Shown: positions 8,438 through 18,291, numbered from the stretch's first letter. The stretch is DNA of 50,383 bases from Staphylococcus petrasii (GCF_002902565.1 NZ_PPRC01000026.1:1-50383), one strand, 5' to 3'. Numbers and translations: made by a program. The notes: a model not told the origin generated them from the sequence alone.

Positions 8438-8465
8438 ATTATATAAAATTTTTATCAGTTGTCAA
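8438..8465 (-). promoter_or_regulatory. Promoter of comK
   Basis: Minus-strand TTGACA (-35) and TATAAT (-10) are 16 bases apart, a near-consensus sigma-A promoter. TATAAAATT occurs twice across the -10 region (8430-8438, 8442-8450 on the plus strand). These AT boxes could bind ComK itself, but I did not find an exact AAAA-N5-TTTT K-box. A second TTGACA lies at 8416-8421. Confidence 0.75.
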
Positions 8466-8521
8466 GGTTTTCTTTTAAAATAATATTACACTTATTTTTA
8501 CAGAAATGTCTGAATATTCGA

Positions 8522-8550
8522 TTGATTTAAAAAATAAAAGCTTGTATACT
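8522..8550 (+). promoter_or_regulatory. Promoter of the IDEAL-domain gene
   Basis: TTGATT and TATACT are spaced exactly 17 bases apart, about 34 bases before the chosen start codon. Confidence 0.75.
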
Positions 8551-8583
8551 ATCCTTATATAAAAAAGAAAGGCAGTGATTGTA

Positions 8584-8802
8584 ATGTATTACAACACGAA
8601 CGTCAAACATACGACACTAGAAGATTTTGTAACTACAGTTAATGATCTTGGAGTTGAGCTTATAATTGATGAGGCCCTTCGACAAGCGCGCAAAAAGCAA
8701 CTTGTTAAATTAATTGATGAAGCATTGATTAATAAAAACGAAACAGATTTTATGAATTACACTAACGAATATAAAACTTTGGAGGCAGTTTTCAATGAGT
8801 AA
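8584..8802 (+). CDS. IDEAL-domain small protein
   Basis: A 72-residue acidic protein from MYYNTNVKHT. The C-terminal half, KLIDEALINKNETDFMNYTNEYK, fits the IDEAL domain (named for its conserved LIDEAL-like string) found in small Firmicutes proteins of unknown function and in YpiB. I chose the ATG at 8584 because AAAGG (8568-8572) is correctly spaced for it and too close to the upstream GTG. The neighbour comK diverges from it, an arrangement also seen in other staphylococci. It has its own promoter and terminator. Confidence 0.8.
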   Translation: MYYNTNVKHTTLEDFVTTVNDLGVELIIDEALRQARKKQLVKLIDEALINKNETDFMNYTNEYKTLEAVFNE

Positions 8803-8825
8803 AATAGGATCCTGTCACTCATTAT

Positions 8826-8873
8826 AAAAGGTCTATTTCTACTTTAAATTAAAATAGTAAATAGACCTTTTTT
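8826..8873. terminator. Terminator between the IDEAL gene and the 32-residue ORF
   Basis: GGTCTATTT (8830-8838) pairs with AAATAGACC (8859-8867) and is followed by six T; an A run on the other side suggests it also works in reverse. Confidence 0.85.
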
Positions 8874-8879
8874 ATATTA

Positions 8880-8978
8880 TTATCTTCTACCTTTTGAATT
8901 ACCTTCAATCATATTACGAATCCACTTTACTATATATCCTGTAAGAATGATGCGGAAAACGCGTCTGATAATATTCAT
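8880..8978 (-). CDS. 32-residue basic amphipathic small protein
   Basis: The minus strand encodes MNIIRRVFRIILTGYIVKWI followed by a polar tail ending SKGRR, 32 residues. The first 20 residues are hydrophobic with three early arginines, so it could sit on the membrane as an amphipathic helix. AAAGGGG lies eight bases before the ATG, and a terminator follows the stop. I do not recognise the family; I infer a real gene from its start signal, terminator and composition. Confidence 0.55.
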   Translation of the reverse strand: MNIIRRVFRIILTGYIVKWIRNMIEGNSKGRR

Positions 8979-9062
8979 ATTTATTAACCCCTTTTTCAAA
9001 TTATCTTATTGTTAATTTTACCCGTTTCGTCTAAAAATAAAGATAAGTTTTCAAATATTCGC

Positions 9063-9290
9063 TTAAATATTTAAATCTTTATTAGATAAAGTAATATATC
9101 CATATTTATCTGCTTTTGTAGTGAAAATAACGATGATACCGTGAATAATAGAAATAATTGTTGGTATAAATGTCCAAAAGAATACTAAGTGAAAGACGCC
9201 TTGCCATACTTTGTCAGCATAGAATTTATGAATACCGACGCCACCTAAAAAGATTGCTAATAATACATAAATGGTTTTGTTTACTCTCAT
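9063..9290 (-). CDS. TM2-domain membrane protein
   Basis: A 75-residue protein with two transmembrane segments (about 7-23 and 30-55) linked by the diagnostic loop GGVGIHKFYADKVWQG. This is the TM2 domain, found in many small bacterial membrane proteins with no settled function. GGAGG lies ten bases before the ATG. The gene stands alone, downstream of the 181-base gap before the acetyltransferase gene. Confidence 0.85.
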   Translation of the reverse strand: MRVNKTIYVLLAIFLGGVGIHKFYADKVWQGVFHLVFFWTFIPTIISIIHGIIVIFTTKADKYGYITLSNKDLNI

Positions 9291-9470
9291 TAAATCTAAT
9301 CCTCCATGACTTCACTTTTAACCCTATTTAAATAAAGATTATATACTTATTTATATGATTACCGTTAGAACTAGAACCAAACATCCAAGTTTTTTGTAAT
9401 TAATTTATTAAAATTTGAAACTTTTATATAATTATAGATAGGTAGAACTATAAGGGGAGGAGAGTATGCA

Positions 9471-10025
9471 GTGATACGTAAAGCACATCCAAGTGATAAT
9501 AAACAAATTGCAGAATTGTGTTATATGATTTGGGAAGATATGGAACTAGAAATGGTTAAAGAGATAACTAAAGAACGTATTTTAAATGCATTAGAAGAAA
9601 GTGTTGTTAACATTCGTTATCGTGCTTTTTATGACAATGTATGGGTCTATGAACAAGACAATAAGGTAGCAGGATGTATTATTGCTTATGATGGGGCCGA
9701 AGAAATGGCGTTAGAAGCCACGTGGAATGAGTTACCACTTGAAGAAGATATGAAAGCGTATGGTACACCTTTACCAATTAAGGAAGCGAAAGATGATGAA
9801 TGGTACATTGAAACGGTAGCTACTTTTCCGGAATATAGAGGACAAGGGATTGCTACACAACTGTTTGAATATTTAATCGACGCTTATCCTGATAAAAAGT
9901 GGAGTTTAAATTGTGATTATGATAATCCTAAAGCGCGCAAATTATATGAACGTTTAGGTTTCAAATGGGTAGAGGATATTGATTTATATGGACATAACTA
10001 TTTACACATGATTTATCAAGCATAA
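9471..10025 (+). CDS. GNAT-family N-acetyltransferase
   Basis: Acetyl-CoA-dependent acetyltransferase, 184 residues, substrate unknown. The acetyl-CoA-binding motif A, VATFPEYRGQGIATQLF, lies near residues 120-136, followed by the motif B region NPKARKLYERLGFKWV. The start is GTG at 9471: the ATG five bases earlier runs into a stop at once, and AGGGGAGG (9453-9460) is well placed for the GTG. It faces menA tail to tail across a shared hairpin. Confidence 0.85.
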   Translation: MIRKAHPSDNKQIAELCYMIWEDMELEMVKEITKERILNALEESVVNIRYRAFYDNVWVYEQDNKVAGCIIAYDGAEEMALEATWNELPLEEDMKAYGTPLPIKEAKDDEWYIETVATFPEYRGQGIATQLFEYLIDAYPDKKWSLNCDYDNPKARKLYERLGFKWVEDIDLYGHNYLHMIYQA

Positions 10026-10068
10026 AAAAATCCAACATTTAACTGTTATATAAACAGTGATGTTGGAT
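10024..10068 (-). terminator. Terminator of menA
   Basis: Minus-strand ATCCAACATCACTGTT pairs with AACAGT and ATGTTGGAT with a small bulge, followed by seven T. It may also stop the acetyltransferase transcript weakly. Confidence 0.8.
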
Positions 10069-10080
10069 AATAATCATTTA

Positions 10081-11019
10081 TTAAATACCACCAAGTAATG
10101 CACTAATATAAATTCCTAAAGCATAAAGAATACCAAAGACTGTATTCGTTTTACCTGTTGCGGCCATTGCAGGCATCATGCTAGCAGGTGTATCGTTTTT
10201 CTTGAAACGACGAATCGCTTTAACTGGCATTGGGAATGAAAGTAATACAAGTAGGTAAAATAGTGAACCACCTTTATTAAATAAAGCAATAAATACGACA
10301 ATAGCATAAGCTAAAATGTACATTGCTGCCATAAATGTGATTGAAGCTCTTTTACCTAATAAAATCGGTAAAGTTTTACGTCCGCTTGCTTTATCTTTAA
10401 CGCGGTCACGGATATTGTTTGCCATATTAATTAATCCGATAGTAATTACAATCGGAATACTAATCCATACTACAAATCCATTGACATTGCCTGTTTGAAT
10501 GAAAAACGCAAGTAAAATAATAATCATACCCATAAATAAACCAGAGAATAATTCACCAAATGGTGTCCATGAAATTGGGAATGGGCCTCCAGTATAAAGG
10601 TAACCAATCGCCATACAAACGATACCTACTGGAATGATCCAGAAAGAGCTTTTAACAGCAAGGAAGATACCAAGTAAAGCGGCTATAATATAAAATGCAA
10701 TTGCTAGATTCATGACAAGTTTAGGGCTCATACCATTTCTTACAATAGCGCCACCTATGCCCACAGAAGTGTGGTCATCTAAACCTTTTTTAAAGTCATA
10801 GTATTCATTGAACATATTTGTTGCAGCTTGGATTAACAGACATGCAATTAACATAGCTAAAAATAAGCTGAACTTAATATGGTCTTGACTACCTAATAAA
10901 AAAAGTTTAGCTGTTGCTGTACCTACTAATACAGGTACAATGGCAGCAGTTAATGTATGAGGTCGCATCAGTTGCCAATATTTTCTAACAGTAGAATATT
11001 GTTGATATTGATCTGCCAT
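10081..11019 (-). CDS. menA: 1,4-dihydroxy-2-naphthoate polyprenyltransferase MenA
   Basis: Membrane UbiA-family prenyltransferase that joins DHNA to a polyprenyl diphosphate to give demethylmenaquinone. The 312-residue protein has about eight to nine membrane helices and both Asp-rich motifs: NEYYDFKKGLDD near residue 71 and NNIRDRVKDKASGRKTLP near 200. It diverges from the menFDHB operon, so the late membrane step and the early soluble steps are transcribed from one 180-base intergenic region. Confidence 0.95.
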   Translation of the reverse strand: MADQYQQYSTVRKYWQLMRPHTLTAAIVPVLVGTATAKLFLLGSQDHIKFSLFLAMLIACLLIQAATNMFNEYYDFKKGLDDHTSVGIGGAIVRNGMSPKLVMNLAIAFYIIAALLGIFLAVKSSFWIIPVGIVCMAIGYLYTGGPFPISWTPFGELFSGLFMGMIIILLAFFIQTGNVNGFVVWISIPIVITIGLINMANNIRDRVKDKASGRKTLPILLGKRASITFMAAMYILAYAIVVFIALFNKGGSLFYLLVLLSFPMPVKAIRRFKKNDTPASMMPAMAATGKTNTVFGILYALGIYISALLGGI

Positions 11020-11199
11020 AATATAATCTACCTCTTATTATATAAAGTTTTAACATATGTATTTTAAAGGAATAGGTTATAAAGGTCAATCTACGTGAAA
11101 TATTTCCCAATTCGATTAAGCAATTATGCCACTATAAATAATGAAAAATGATACAATATTATAATGAGTAAAAATAGAAAAATGAAAGAAGTGAAATGA

Positions 11200-12567
11200 A
11201 TGGCTGCGAATTTAAAAGAAGACGAAATTATTGAATCAATTTACGAAAGCAATAAAAATTGGATTTCTGTGGAAGTAATTTTAAATAGAACATTACCACC
11301 AACTGCTTTATTTCAATTAACTGAAGACCAAGCAGGTGATCGCTTTTATCTACGTTTAAATGATAATCAGTCTTCGTTTTTCGGCTATCATGCAGTTCAA
11401 AGATTTAAAAATAACTTTGAAAATAAACAGTCCATTTTTCGTGAATGGGAAAAGTTTAAAAAAGATGTGGAACTGATACATCTTGAGACTTCTAAACACC
11501 ACTTAAAAGTAGTGGGAGGCTTCCAATTCTCAAGTCATAAATCTGATGATGAATGGCGTGAATATGGCATTAATCATTTTGTTGTGCCGAAAGTCCTTAT
11601 TTCTAATGTTGATAATCAAACCTTGTTAACGTATACCGTCGAAAGAGAAAACTTCGATATGGCGCAATTTAAAGAGATTATTGATTACTTCGAGAATGCT
11701 GAAGTTCATGAACCAGATGTGAATGATGCAATGGGCAATATCACGCGTATGGAAGACATTTATAAAGATGAATGGCAAGAATTAGTAAGCGATGCAATTG
11801 CTCAATTAGATGAAGACAAAAAGATTGTCTTAGCGCGTCGTCGTTTAATTAAATTCGATAAAACCATTAGCATTCCTTATGTTTTAAAACGCGCACTTGA
11901 AAATGAGAAAAATAGTTACATTTTCATATTAGAATCAAATCAATCGGTCTTCTTTTCACAAACGCCTGAACAATTATTAAAAGTAGATGAAGGTGTATTA
12001 TCAACTAAGGCTGTAGCGGGTACAATTAAACGCACGCATAATGAAGATGTCGATAAACAAAATGTGAAAGCTTTCTTAGAAGATAAAAAGAACTTAGGTG
12101 AACATCGATTTGTAGTAAGAAGCATCCTACATGATATTGAGCCATTTGTAGATGATGTAGAGTACAATCAAACACCTAATATATTAAAAAATGATCATAT
12201 GTATCATCTATATACTGAAATTAAAGGTAAATTAAAAAGTAATTCATATATTGGTTTAATTGACGAATTACATCCAACGCCTGCTTTAGGCGGTTATCCA
12301 AAAGATGAAGCGCTTAAATTTATTGAAGAGAATGAATTTGGTACGCGTGGTCTGTACGGCGCACCGGTAGGCTATATCGATATGGATGATGATTGTGAAT
12401 TTATCGTTGCTATACGCTCGATGTTAATTAAAGAGAAACAAACGACTTTATTTGCCGGTTGTGGCATAGTTAAGGATTCTGATCCTGAAAGTGAATTAGC
12501 TGAAACAGCAGTTAAATTCTCACCAATGATGAATGCTTTAGGAGTAGTGGATAAGAATGAATCATAA
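11200..12567 (+). CDS. menF: Isochorismate synthase MenF
   Basis: Converts chorismate to isochorismate, the first menaquinone-specific step. The 455-residue protein has the chorismate-binding fold in its C-terminal half, with [10 protein letters not shown] near residue 270, [16 protein letters not shown] near 352 and [24 protein letters not shown] near 380-405. AAGAAGTGA precedes the ATG. Its last 11 bases overlap menD, indicating translational coupling. AT-rich TACAAT (11152) and TATAAT (11160) upstream are possible -10 boxes, without a clear -35. Confidence 0.95.
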   Translation: MAANLKEDEIIESIYESNKNWISVEVILNRTLPPTALFQLTEDQAGDRFYLRLNDNQSSFFGYHAVQRFKNNFENKQSIFREWEKFKKDVELIHLETSKHHLKVVGGFQFSSHKSDDEWREYGINHFVVPKVLISNVDNQTLLTYTVERENFDMAQFKEIIDYFENAEVHEPDVNDAMGNITRMEDIYKDEWQELVSDAIAQLDEDKKIVLARRRLIKFDKTISIPYVLKRALENEKNSYIFILESNQSVFFSQTPEQLLKVDEGVLSTKAVAGTIKRTHNEDVDKQNVKAFLEDKKNLGEHRFVVRSILHDIEPFVDDVEYNQTPNILKNDHMYHLYTEIKGKLKSNSYIGLIDELHPTPALGGYPKDEALKFIEENEFGTRGLYGAPVGYIDMDDDCEFIVAIRSMLIKEKQTTLFAGCGIVKDSDPESELAETAVKFSPMMNALGVVDKNES

Positions 12568-14227
12568 TGAAGCATTAACGAAACAAGTATATACTTTCGC
12601 CTCAGAGCTCTATGCTTATGGCGTGCGAGAAGTAGTGATTAGTCCTGGATCTCGCTCAACGCCATTAGCGATTGCCTTTGAAGCGCATCCAAACATTAAG
12701 ACTTGGATTCATCCTGATGAACGTAGCGCCGCCTTTTTTGCTTTAGGTTTAATAAAAGGAAGCGAAAGACCGGTAGCGATATTATGTACATCAGGTACTG
12801 CAGCGGCAAATTACACGCCAGCTATTGCAGAAAGCCAAATTAGTCGCATTCCATTAATTGTATTAACGAGTGACCGCCCACATGAATTAAGAAGTGTAGG
12901 GGCACCTCAAGCGATTAATCAAGTGAACATGTTTGAGAACTATGTGAATTTCCAATTTGATATGCCGGTAGCAGATGGCAGTGAGCAAATGTTAGATACG
13001 ATTTATTATCAAATGCAAATCGCAAGTCAATATTTATATGGCCCGCATCGTGGACCTATTCATTTCAACTTGCCGTTTAGAGAGCCGTTGACGCCTGACC
13101 TTGAAAAGGTAGAATGGCTTACTTCGTATCATAAAACGTTGCCACATTATCAAAAAAATATTAATGTGCAAGACATTCGAGACATTTTAAAACAACCAAA
13201 AGGCCTTATTATAGTAGGGGATATGCAACATCAAGCGGTAGATCAAATTCTTACATATGCGACGATACACGATTTACCGATACTAGCTGATCCATTAAGT
13301 CAATTACGTAAATATAATCATCCTAATGTGATTACAACGTATGATTTATTGTATCGTGCAGGATTAGATTTAGATGTTGATTTTATTATTCGTGTCGGTA
13401 AACCCGTTATTTCTAAAAAGTTAAATCAATGGCTGAAATGCACCAATGCATTTCAAATTCTTGTACAAAATAATGATAAAATTGATGTTTTCCCAACACC
13501 ACCAAGTATTTCTTATGAAATTTCAGCGAATGACTTCTTCAGAAATTTAGTGGAAGAATCGACAGTTAATCGCAAATCTTGGATAGAAATGTGGCAAACA
13601 CTTGAAACGCAATCTCGCGCAATGATTACTAAACATGCCGAACAAGCTACAGATGAAGCGGCTTATGTAAATGCAGTAATTAATAAATTGACGAAAGATG
13701 ATGCACTATTTGTTAGTAATAGTATGCCTGTGCGTGACGTCGATAATTTATTATTTGATAGTGAAGTTGAAGTGTATGCGAACCGTGGCGCTAATGGGAT
13801 TGACGGCGTAGTGTCGACTGCTATTGGTATGGCTGTTCATAAAAATATCACGTTATTAATTGGCGATTTAGCTTTTTATCATGATATGAATGGTTTATTA
13901 ATGGCGAAATTGAATAATATTCATTTAAATATTGTGTTATTAAATAACGATGGTGGAGGCATTTTCTCTTATTTACCACAGAAATCGTCTGCCGATGCTT
14001 ACTTTGAACGTTTATTTGGCACACCAACAGGCTTGAATTTTGAATACACAGCATTACTTTATGATTTCACATTCAAGCGTTTTAACACGATTACTGATTT
14101 TTCTCAGGAAAAGTTATCGCATATGAGTTCACACATTTATGAAATTATGACGGACCGTCAAGATAACCTTGAACAACATCAAATCTTATATAAGAAATTG
14201 AGTGATATTCTAAATGTTACATTATAA
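12557..14227 (+). CDS. menD: SEPHCHC synthase MenD
   Basis: Thiamine-diphosphate enzyme adding the succinic semialdehyde unit from 2-oxoglutarate to isochorismate. The 556 residues show the pyrimidine-binding domain with [10 protein letters not shown] near 30 and the catalytic-type glutamate region, and the C-terminal ThDP-binding motif [13 protein letters not shown]...LNNDGGG near 435-475. It overlaps menF upstream and menH downstream by 14 bases. Its ThDP need links it to the TPP-controlled transporter at the end of the window. Confidence 0.95.
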   Translation: MNHNEALTKQVYTFASELYAYGVREVVISPGSRSTPLAIAFEAHPNIKTWIHPDERSAAFFALGLIKGSERPVAILCTSGTAAANYTPAIAESQISRIPLIVLTSDRPHELRSVGAPQAINQVNMFENYVNFQFDMPVADGSEQMLDTIYYQMQIASQYLYGPHRGPIHFNLPFREPLTPDLEKVEWLTSYHKTLPHYQKNINVQDIRDILKQPKGLIIVGDMQHQAVDQILTYATIHDLPILADPLSQLRKYNHPNVITTYDLLYRAGLDLDVDFIIRVGKPVISKKLNQWLKCTNAFQILVQNNDKIDVFPTPPSISYEISANDFFRNLVEESTVNRKSWIEMWQTLETQSRAMITKHAEQATDEAAYVNAVINKLTKDDALFVSNSMPVRDVDNLLFDSEVEVYANRGANGIDGVVSTAIGMAVHKNITLLIGDLAFYHDMNGLLMAKLNNIHLNIVLLNNDGGGIFSYLPQKSSADAYFERLFGTPTGLNFEYTALLYDFTFKRFNTITDFSQEKLSHMSSHIYEIMTDRQDNLEQHQILYKKLSDILNVTL

Positions 14228-15017
14228 TTTTCATAAAGCAGAGAAAGAAACGTCTCAATTATTAATATTATTGCATGGATTTATTAGTGATAGTCGTACG
14301 TATAGCCAACATCTCCCAGCGTTATTACAAGAAGTGAACGTATTAACGATTGATTTACCAGGCCACGGCCAAGATGACTCGTCAATGAAGGTAACGTGGG
14401 ACTTCCCGTATCTTGCTAAACAATTAGATGAGGTTTTAGACCAATTCAATGCGTATACATTACATTTACTAGGCTATTCTATGGGCGGACGTGTGGCGTT
14501 ATATTATGCGTTACACGGTAACCATACTTTGAAAAGTTTAATATTAGAGAGTACATCGCCAGGTATCGACAATGAAGACGACCGTCTTGAACGTCAACAA
14601 ATCGATGCTGCACGAGGTAAGGTCCTTGATATAGCTGGTTTGGAAATCTTTGTGAATGATTGGGAAAAATTACCGCTATTTTATACACAATATGATTTAG
14701 ATAAAGAGAAGCGTAAAGCGATTCGTGACATGCGTATGTCCCAAGACCCTCATAAATTAGCGAAAGCGTTACGAGATTATGGCACAGGACATATGCCGAA
14801 TTTATGGAATAAAGTAAAAGATATTCAAATACCGTGCTTCATTTTAGCAGGAGAATTAGATAAAAAATTCGTGAAAACTGCGCATGCTATGGCTGATAAA
14901 ATGAATCATAGTCAAGTTCATATCTTCAACGAAGTAGGCCATACAATTCATGTGGAAGATGAGACGGAATTTGATACAATAGTATTAGGTTTTTTAAAGG
15001 AGGAGCAAAATGACTAG
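14214..15017 (+). CDS. menH: SHCHC synthase MenH (alpha/beta hydrolase)
   Basis: Eliminates pyruvate from SEPHCHC to give SHCHC. The 267-residue alpha/beta-hydrolase has the oxyanion segment LLHGF near residue 19, nucleophile elbow GYSMGG with Ser89, and the late acid/His parts GELDKK and VGHTIHVED near 222 and 247. It overlaps menD (14 bases) and menB (8 bases). Position between menD and menB makes MenH more likely than a generic hydrolase. Confidence 0.92.
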   Translation: MLHYNFHKAEKETSQLLILLHGFISDSRTYSQHLPALLQEVNVLTIDLPGHGQDDSSMKVTWDFPYLAKQLDEVLDQFNAYTLHLLGYSMGGRVALYYALHGNHTLKSLILESTSPGIDNEDDRLERQQIDAARGKVLDIAGLEIFVNDWEKLPLFYTQYDLDKEKRKAIRDMRMSQDPHKLAKALRDYGTGHMPNLWNKVKDIQIPCFILAGELDKKFVKTAHAMADKMNHSQVHIFNEVGHTIHVEDETEFDTIVLGFLKEEQND

Positions 15018-15828
15018 ACAGTGGGAAACACTAAGAGAATATGATGAAATTAAATATGAATTTTTCGAAGGAATTGCAAAAGTAACAATTAATCGTCCAG
15101 AGGTGCGTAATGCATTCACACCTAAAACAGTTGCTGAAATGATTGATGCATTTACACGTGCACGCGATGACCAAAATGTATCTGTCATCATCTTAACTGG
15201 TGAAGGCGACAAAGCATTTTGTTCAGGCGGAGATCAAAAGAAACGTGGACATGGTGGCTATGTAGGCGAAGACCAAATTCCTCGTTTAAACGTATTAGAC
15301 TTACAACGTTTAATCCGTGTTATTCCTAAACCAGTTATCGCTATGGTTAGAGGTTATGCAATTGGTGGCGGTAACGTCTTAAACGTAGTATGTGACTTAA
15401 CAATTGCTGCTGACAATGCTATCTTCGGACAAACAGGTCCTAAAGTAGGTTCATTCGATGCAGGTTATGGTTCAGGTTACTTAGCTAGAATCGTTGGTCA
15501 TAAAAAAGCACGTGAAATTTGGTACTTATGCCGTCAATATAATGCACAAGAAGCATTAGATATGGGCTTAGTAAATACAGTAGTACCTTTAGACGAAGTA
15601 GAAGATGAAACAGTTAAATGGTGTAAAGAAATTATGAAACATTCACCAACTGCTTTACGTTTCTTAAAAGCAGCTATGAATGCAGACACTGATGGTTTAG
15701 CTGGTTTACAACAAATGGCTGGAGACGCTACATTATTGTACTACACAACTGATGAAGCAAAAGAAGGCCGTGACGCGTTTAAAGAAAAACGTGACCCAGA
15801 CTTCGATCAATTCCCTAAATTCCCATAA
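15010..15828 (+). CDS. menB: 1,4-dihydroxy-2-naphthoyl-CoA synthase MenB
   Basis: Crotonase-fold enzyme that closes the naphthoquinone ring of OSB-CoA. The 272-residue protein shows [10 protein letters not shown] near residue 73, [16 protein letters not shown] near 112 and [22 protein letters not shown] near 140-160, all MenB signatures. AAGGAGGAGC precedes the ATG, within menH. It is the last gene of menFDHB. MenC and MenE are not here. In S. aureus the sspABC protease operon follows; here a terminator and an aminotransferase gene follow instead. Confidence 0.96.
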   Translation: MTRQWETLREYDEIKYEFFEGIAKVTINRPEVRNAFTPKTVAEMIDAFTRARDDQNVSVIILTGEGDKAFCSGGDQKKRGHGGYVGEDQIPRLNVLDLQRLIRVIPKPVIAMVRGYAIGGGNVLNVVCDLTIAADNAIFGQTGPKVGSFDAGYGSGYLARIVGHKKAREIWYLCRQYNAQEALDMGLVNTVVPLDEVEDETVKWCKEIMKHSPTALRFLKAAMNADTDGLAGLQQMAGDATLLYYTTDEAKEGRDAFKEKRDPDFDQFPKFP

Positions 15829-15856
15829 TAGATTTTAATAGGTTAGGAAAAAACGA

Positions 15857-15898
15857 GGACACATAGTGAGATGTAGATAAATCTCATTATGTGTCCTT
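15857..15898. terminator. Terminator between menB and the aminotransferase gene
   Basis: GGACACATAGTGAGA pairs with TCTCATTATGTGTCC (one wobble), followed by TTTTT; the A-run on the left lets it also serve the convergent aminotransferase gene. Confidence 0.9.
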
Positions 15899-15903
15899 TT
15901 TAA

Positions 15904-17067
15904 TTATAAACCATAATTCTGTTTTAAAAATGCTTCTAAACGACGCATACCTTCTTTTAAGACGCTCATTTCATAGGCGTAGGAGATACGCACATAGCCT
16001 TTACCAATATCAGTAAAAGATGAGCCAGGCACGATAGCTACATGAGCTTCTTCTAACACTTTGACACAAAAATCAAAGTCTTCTTCTGTATATTTCTTTA
16101 TACTTGGGAAAATATAAAACGCACCTTCTGGCTGGCCTTCAAGTTCAAAACCTAATTCTACAAGTTTATTTTTTAAATAATCGCGACGTTCAATATACGC
16201 TTCATTCATATATTTTGGCGCATCTAAGCCTTCATTTAATGCGGTGATACACGCAATTTGTGCAGGTACGTTAGCGCAAATACAATTATATGCATGCATG
16301 AAGGTTAACTTTTCAATAAGATATTCAGGACCTAATAAAAAGCCGATACGAATACCCGTAGCTGAATGCGATTTACTCAAACCACCAATTAATAATAATT
16401 GATCACGAATCACTTCATATTCTGCAAAAGATGTATGTTGACCTTTAAATGTATTTTCAGCATAAATTTCATCACTAATAATGAAGATTTCTTTCGTTTT
16501 TAAATAATCTACCAAAGCTTCTACTTCATGACGTTCTAGAATGACACCGGTAGGATTAGTAGGGTAGTTAAGTAGAATTGCTTTCGTTCTATCTGTAATA
16601 TGTTGAGCGATTAACTCAGGTGTGACTTTAAAATGAGATTGTGTTGTATCAATATATACAGGTTGTCCGCCCAGTGTTTCTACTAAGGGGATATAACCTG
16701 CATAAATAGGACCAGGGATAAGGATTTCATCGCCCGGTTCAATAATGCTACGTAAAGAGGTATCTAATGCTTCACTTGCACCATTTGTTACAATAATTTC
16801 TTCTTCACTATAATAAAAGCCATATTTATTGTTAAAATATTGGCTAATAGCTTGGCGCGTTTCAGTCAATCCTTTGTTGTGGGAATAACTTGTTTTATCT
16901 TCTTTAATCGCATTAATATACGCTTCTTTAACCACATCTGGCATTGGGAAATCGGGCTGACCAATCGTTAAATTGACACAATCATCAATATGTTTCATAC
17001 GATTAGAGAATTGGCGAATACTTGGTGCTCTTAAAAATTTAGAATTTGAATTTAATGATAATTTCAT
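15904..17067 (-). CDS. PLP-dependent class I/II aminotransferase (PatA/DapX-like)
   Basis: Fold-type I aminotransferase of 387 residues, cytoplasmic. Motifs include TIGQPDFPMPD near residue 34, TNGASEALDTSL near 94, NYPTNPTG near 167 and the PLP lysine Lys232 in GGLSKSHSATGIR. The closest named families are PatA (aromatic or N-acetyl-diaminopimelate aminotransferase); the substrate cannot be fixed from sequence. It has an unusual leader with nested inverted repeats (17086-17171). GAGGTG lies before the ATG. A single gene; the acyltransferase gene upstream is on the same strand. Confidence 0.85.
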   Translation of the reverse strand: MKLSLNSNSKFLRAPSIRQFSNRMKHIDDCVNLTIGQPDFPMPDVVKEAYINAIKEDKTSYSHNKGLTETRQAISQYFNNKYGFYYSEEEIIVTNGASEALDTSLRSIIEPGDEILIPGPIYAGYIPLVETLGGQPVYIDTTQSHFKVTPELIAQHITDRTKAILLNYPTNPTGVILERHEVEALVDYLKTKEIFIISDEIYAENTFKGQHTSFAEYEVIRDQLLLIGGLSKSHSATGIRIGFLLGPEYLIEKLTFMHAYNCICANVPAQIACITALNEGLDAPKYMNEAYIERRDYLKNKLVELGFELEGQPEGAFYIFPSIKKYTEEDFDFCVKVLEEAHVAIVPGSSFTDIGKGYVRISYAYEMSVLKEGMRRLEAFLKQNYGL

Positions 17068-17085
17068 GTTTTACACCTCAAAAAA

Positions 17086-17171
17086 ATACCAAACTATAGT
17101 CATCTTATATGTCACTATAGATTTTTTAGAATAATCTAATAATAACATATTTTAATACTATAATTTGGTAT
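17086..17171 (-). promoter_or_regulatory. Nested inverted repeats in the aminotransferase leader
   Basis: ATACCAAACTATAGT (17086-17100) is complementary, with one wobble, to ACTATAATTTGGTAT (17157-17171). On the minus strand the second arm is followed directly by TTTTTTT and then the aminotransferase RBS. A third element, ACTATAG (17114-17120), can also pair with the 17093-17099 segment. The two pairings exclude each other. It could be an attenuator, the terminator of the acyltransferase gene, or a two-site operator. Confidence 0.45.
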
Positions 17172-17198
17172 CCGTGTGTTGTTTTTCATTTTCAAAAA

Positions 17199-18206
17199 TT
17201 AAAGCTTAAATTGGGACGGTTTCTTAAGATTAATGACAGGATTGGTCCATTTACAAACAAAATTACTTGAAAGAATGTAGACAATCAACATTGAAGTCCC
17301 GATTAAATAAATATAGGTCAATAGTGAAATAGAATCGTAAAATGGATATAGCTTGAATCCTCTTACTACGCCAATCACGAGTCCATGCAATAGATAGACA
17401 TACATCGTACGTGGCCCAATATAAGTATAAAAACGTTGATGATTGCTCATTAAATTAAGAAATGCAAACATTGTTACAAAGATAATGACGTAATGCATTA
17501 ATCGTTTCAAGGGACTATAAACACTTTGATTATGATTCTCGAGAGAGGTATAGGGACTGCTGCCTAATAGCCAATCTCCGTTAATGGGGTGAATATAGTA
17601 ACCGATAAAGAAAGCGATAAGAATGCATATTGATACAATGCTTAATTTCTTATTTCTGAAAATTTGGGTCTGAGATTTCGTCATTAAATAACCAATATAG
17701 AAAACAGGGAAGAACACTATAGTGCGTGAAACGCTTAAATAGCCGCCCACATTATCTGAAAAGCCTGCTAAAACTGAAACAATAATAGCAATAGGCAAGA
17801 CGATCATTGGATTATAACGACGAATAATAACTAAAATAACATGGAAAAAAAATAGTGTTAGTAGGAACCATAAAGCAAATACAGGATTGAATGGATCCAT
17901 TTGTATGGCATCACTTTTTCCAGTTATAAAATAATAAATTGAAAAAAATGCATAAAAAATAGCGTAAGGTGCAAGCAATTTTTTAGCGACATTCTCTAAA
18001 TAATTGGGTTTATCTAAATGCTTTGCGAAGTATCCTGAGATAAATAAAAAGGTTGGCATATGGAAACTATAAATCACAAGATACAAAGCTAACATATATT
18101 TACTCTCAGAAGTATAAGGCTGAATCATATGACCTAATACGACTAAAAATATTAGTATGGCACGTGCATTATCGAAAAAATAGTCTCTATCTTTATTTAT
18201 AGTCAT
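17199..18206 (-). CDS. Membrane acyltransferase, acyltransferase-3 family
   Basis: Integral membrane protein of 335 residues with about ten helices. The family signature RAILIFLVVLGHMIQPY near residues 15-31 contains the histidine thought to act in acyl transfer, and FHMPTFLFISGYF follows near 50. This family O-acetylates cell-wall sugars and other polymers; unlike OatA there is no extracellular SGNH domain. I chose the ATG at 18206, eight bases after AAAGGAG, over an upstream in-frame start. It diverges from a MarR-type gene and the two share an operator-like palindrome, so that regulator may control it. Confidence 0.8.
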   Translation of the reverse strand: MTINKDRDYFFDNARAILIFLVVLGHMIQPYTSESKYMLALYLVIYSFHMPTFLFISGYFAKHLDKPNYLENVAKKLLAPYAIFYAFFSIYYFITGKSDAIQMDPFNPVFALWFLLTLFFFHVILVIIRRYNPMIVLPIAIIVSVLAGFSDNVGGYLSVSRTIVFFPVFYIGYLMTKSQTQIFRNKKLSIVSICILIAFFIGYYIHPINGDWLLGSSPYTSLENHNQSVYSPLKRLMHYVIIFVTMFAFLNLMSNHQRFYTYIGPRTMYVYLLHGLVIGVVRGFKLYPFYDSISLLTYIYLIGTSMLIVYILSSNFVCKWTNPVINLKKPSQFKL

Positions 18207-18254
18207 ACGATGTGCTCCTTTATTAAATGCTAACTGTATATAACTTAGTATAAA

Positions 18255-18284
18255 ATAATATAATAATGCAACAAATTTAGTCAA
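18255..18284 (-). promoter_or_regulatory. Promoter of the acyltransferase gene
   Basis: Minus-strand TTGACT and TATTAT are 18 bases apart. The -35 lies inside the palindrome at 18269-18291. Confidence 0.55.
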
Positions 18285-18291
18285 TTTGTTG
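18269..18291. promoter_or_regulatory. Palindromic operator between divergent genes
   Basis: CAACAAAT and ATTTGTTG form a perfect 8-base inverted repeat around a 7-base centre. It covers the -35 of the acyltransferase promoter and ends 8 bases before the -35 of the MarR-type gene. A dimeric winged-helix regulator such as the adjacent MarR protein would be expected to bind such a site; this is inference. Confidence 0.55.
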
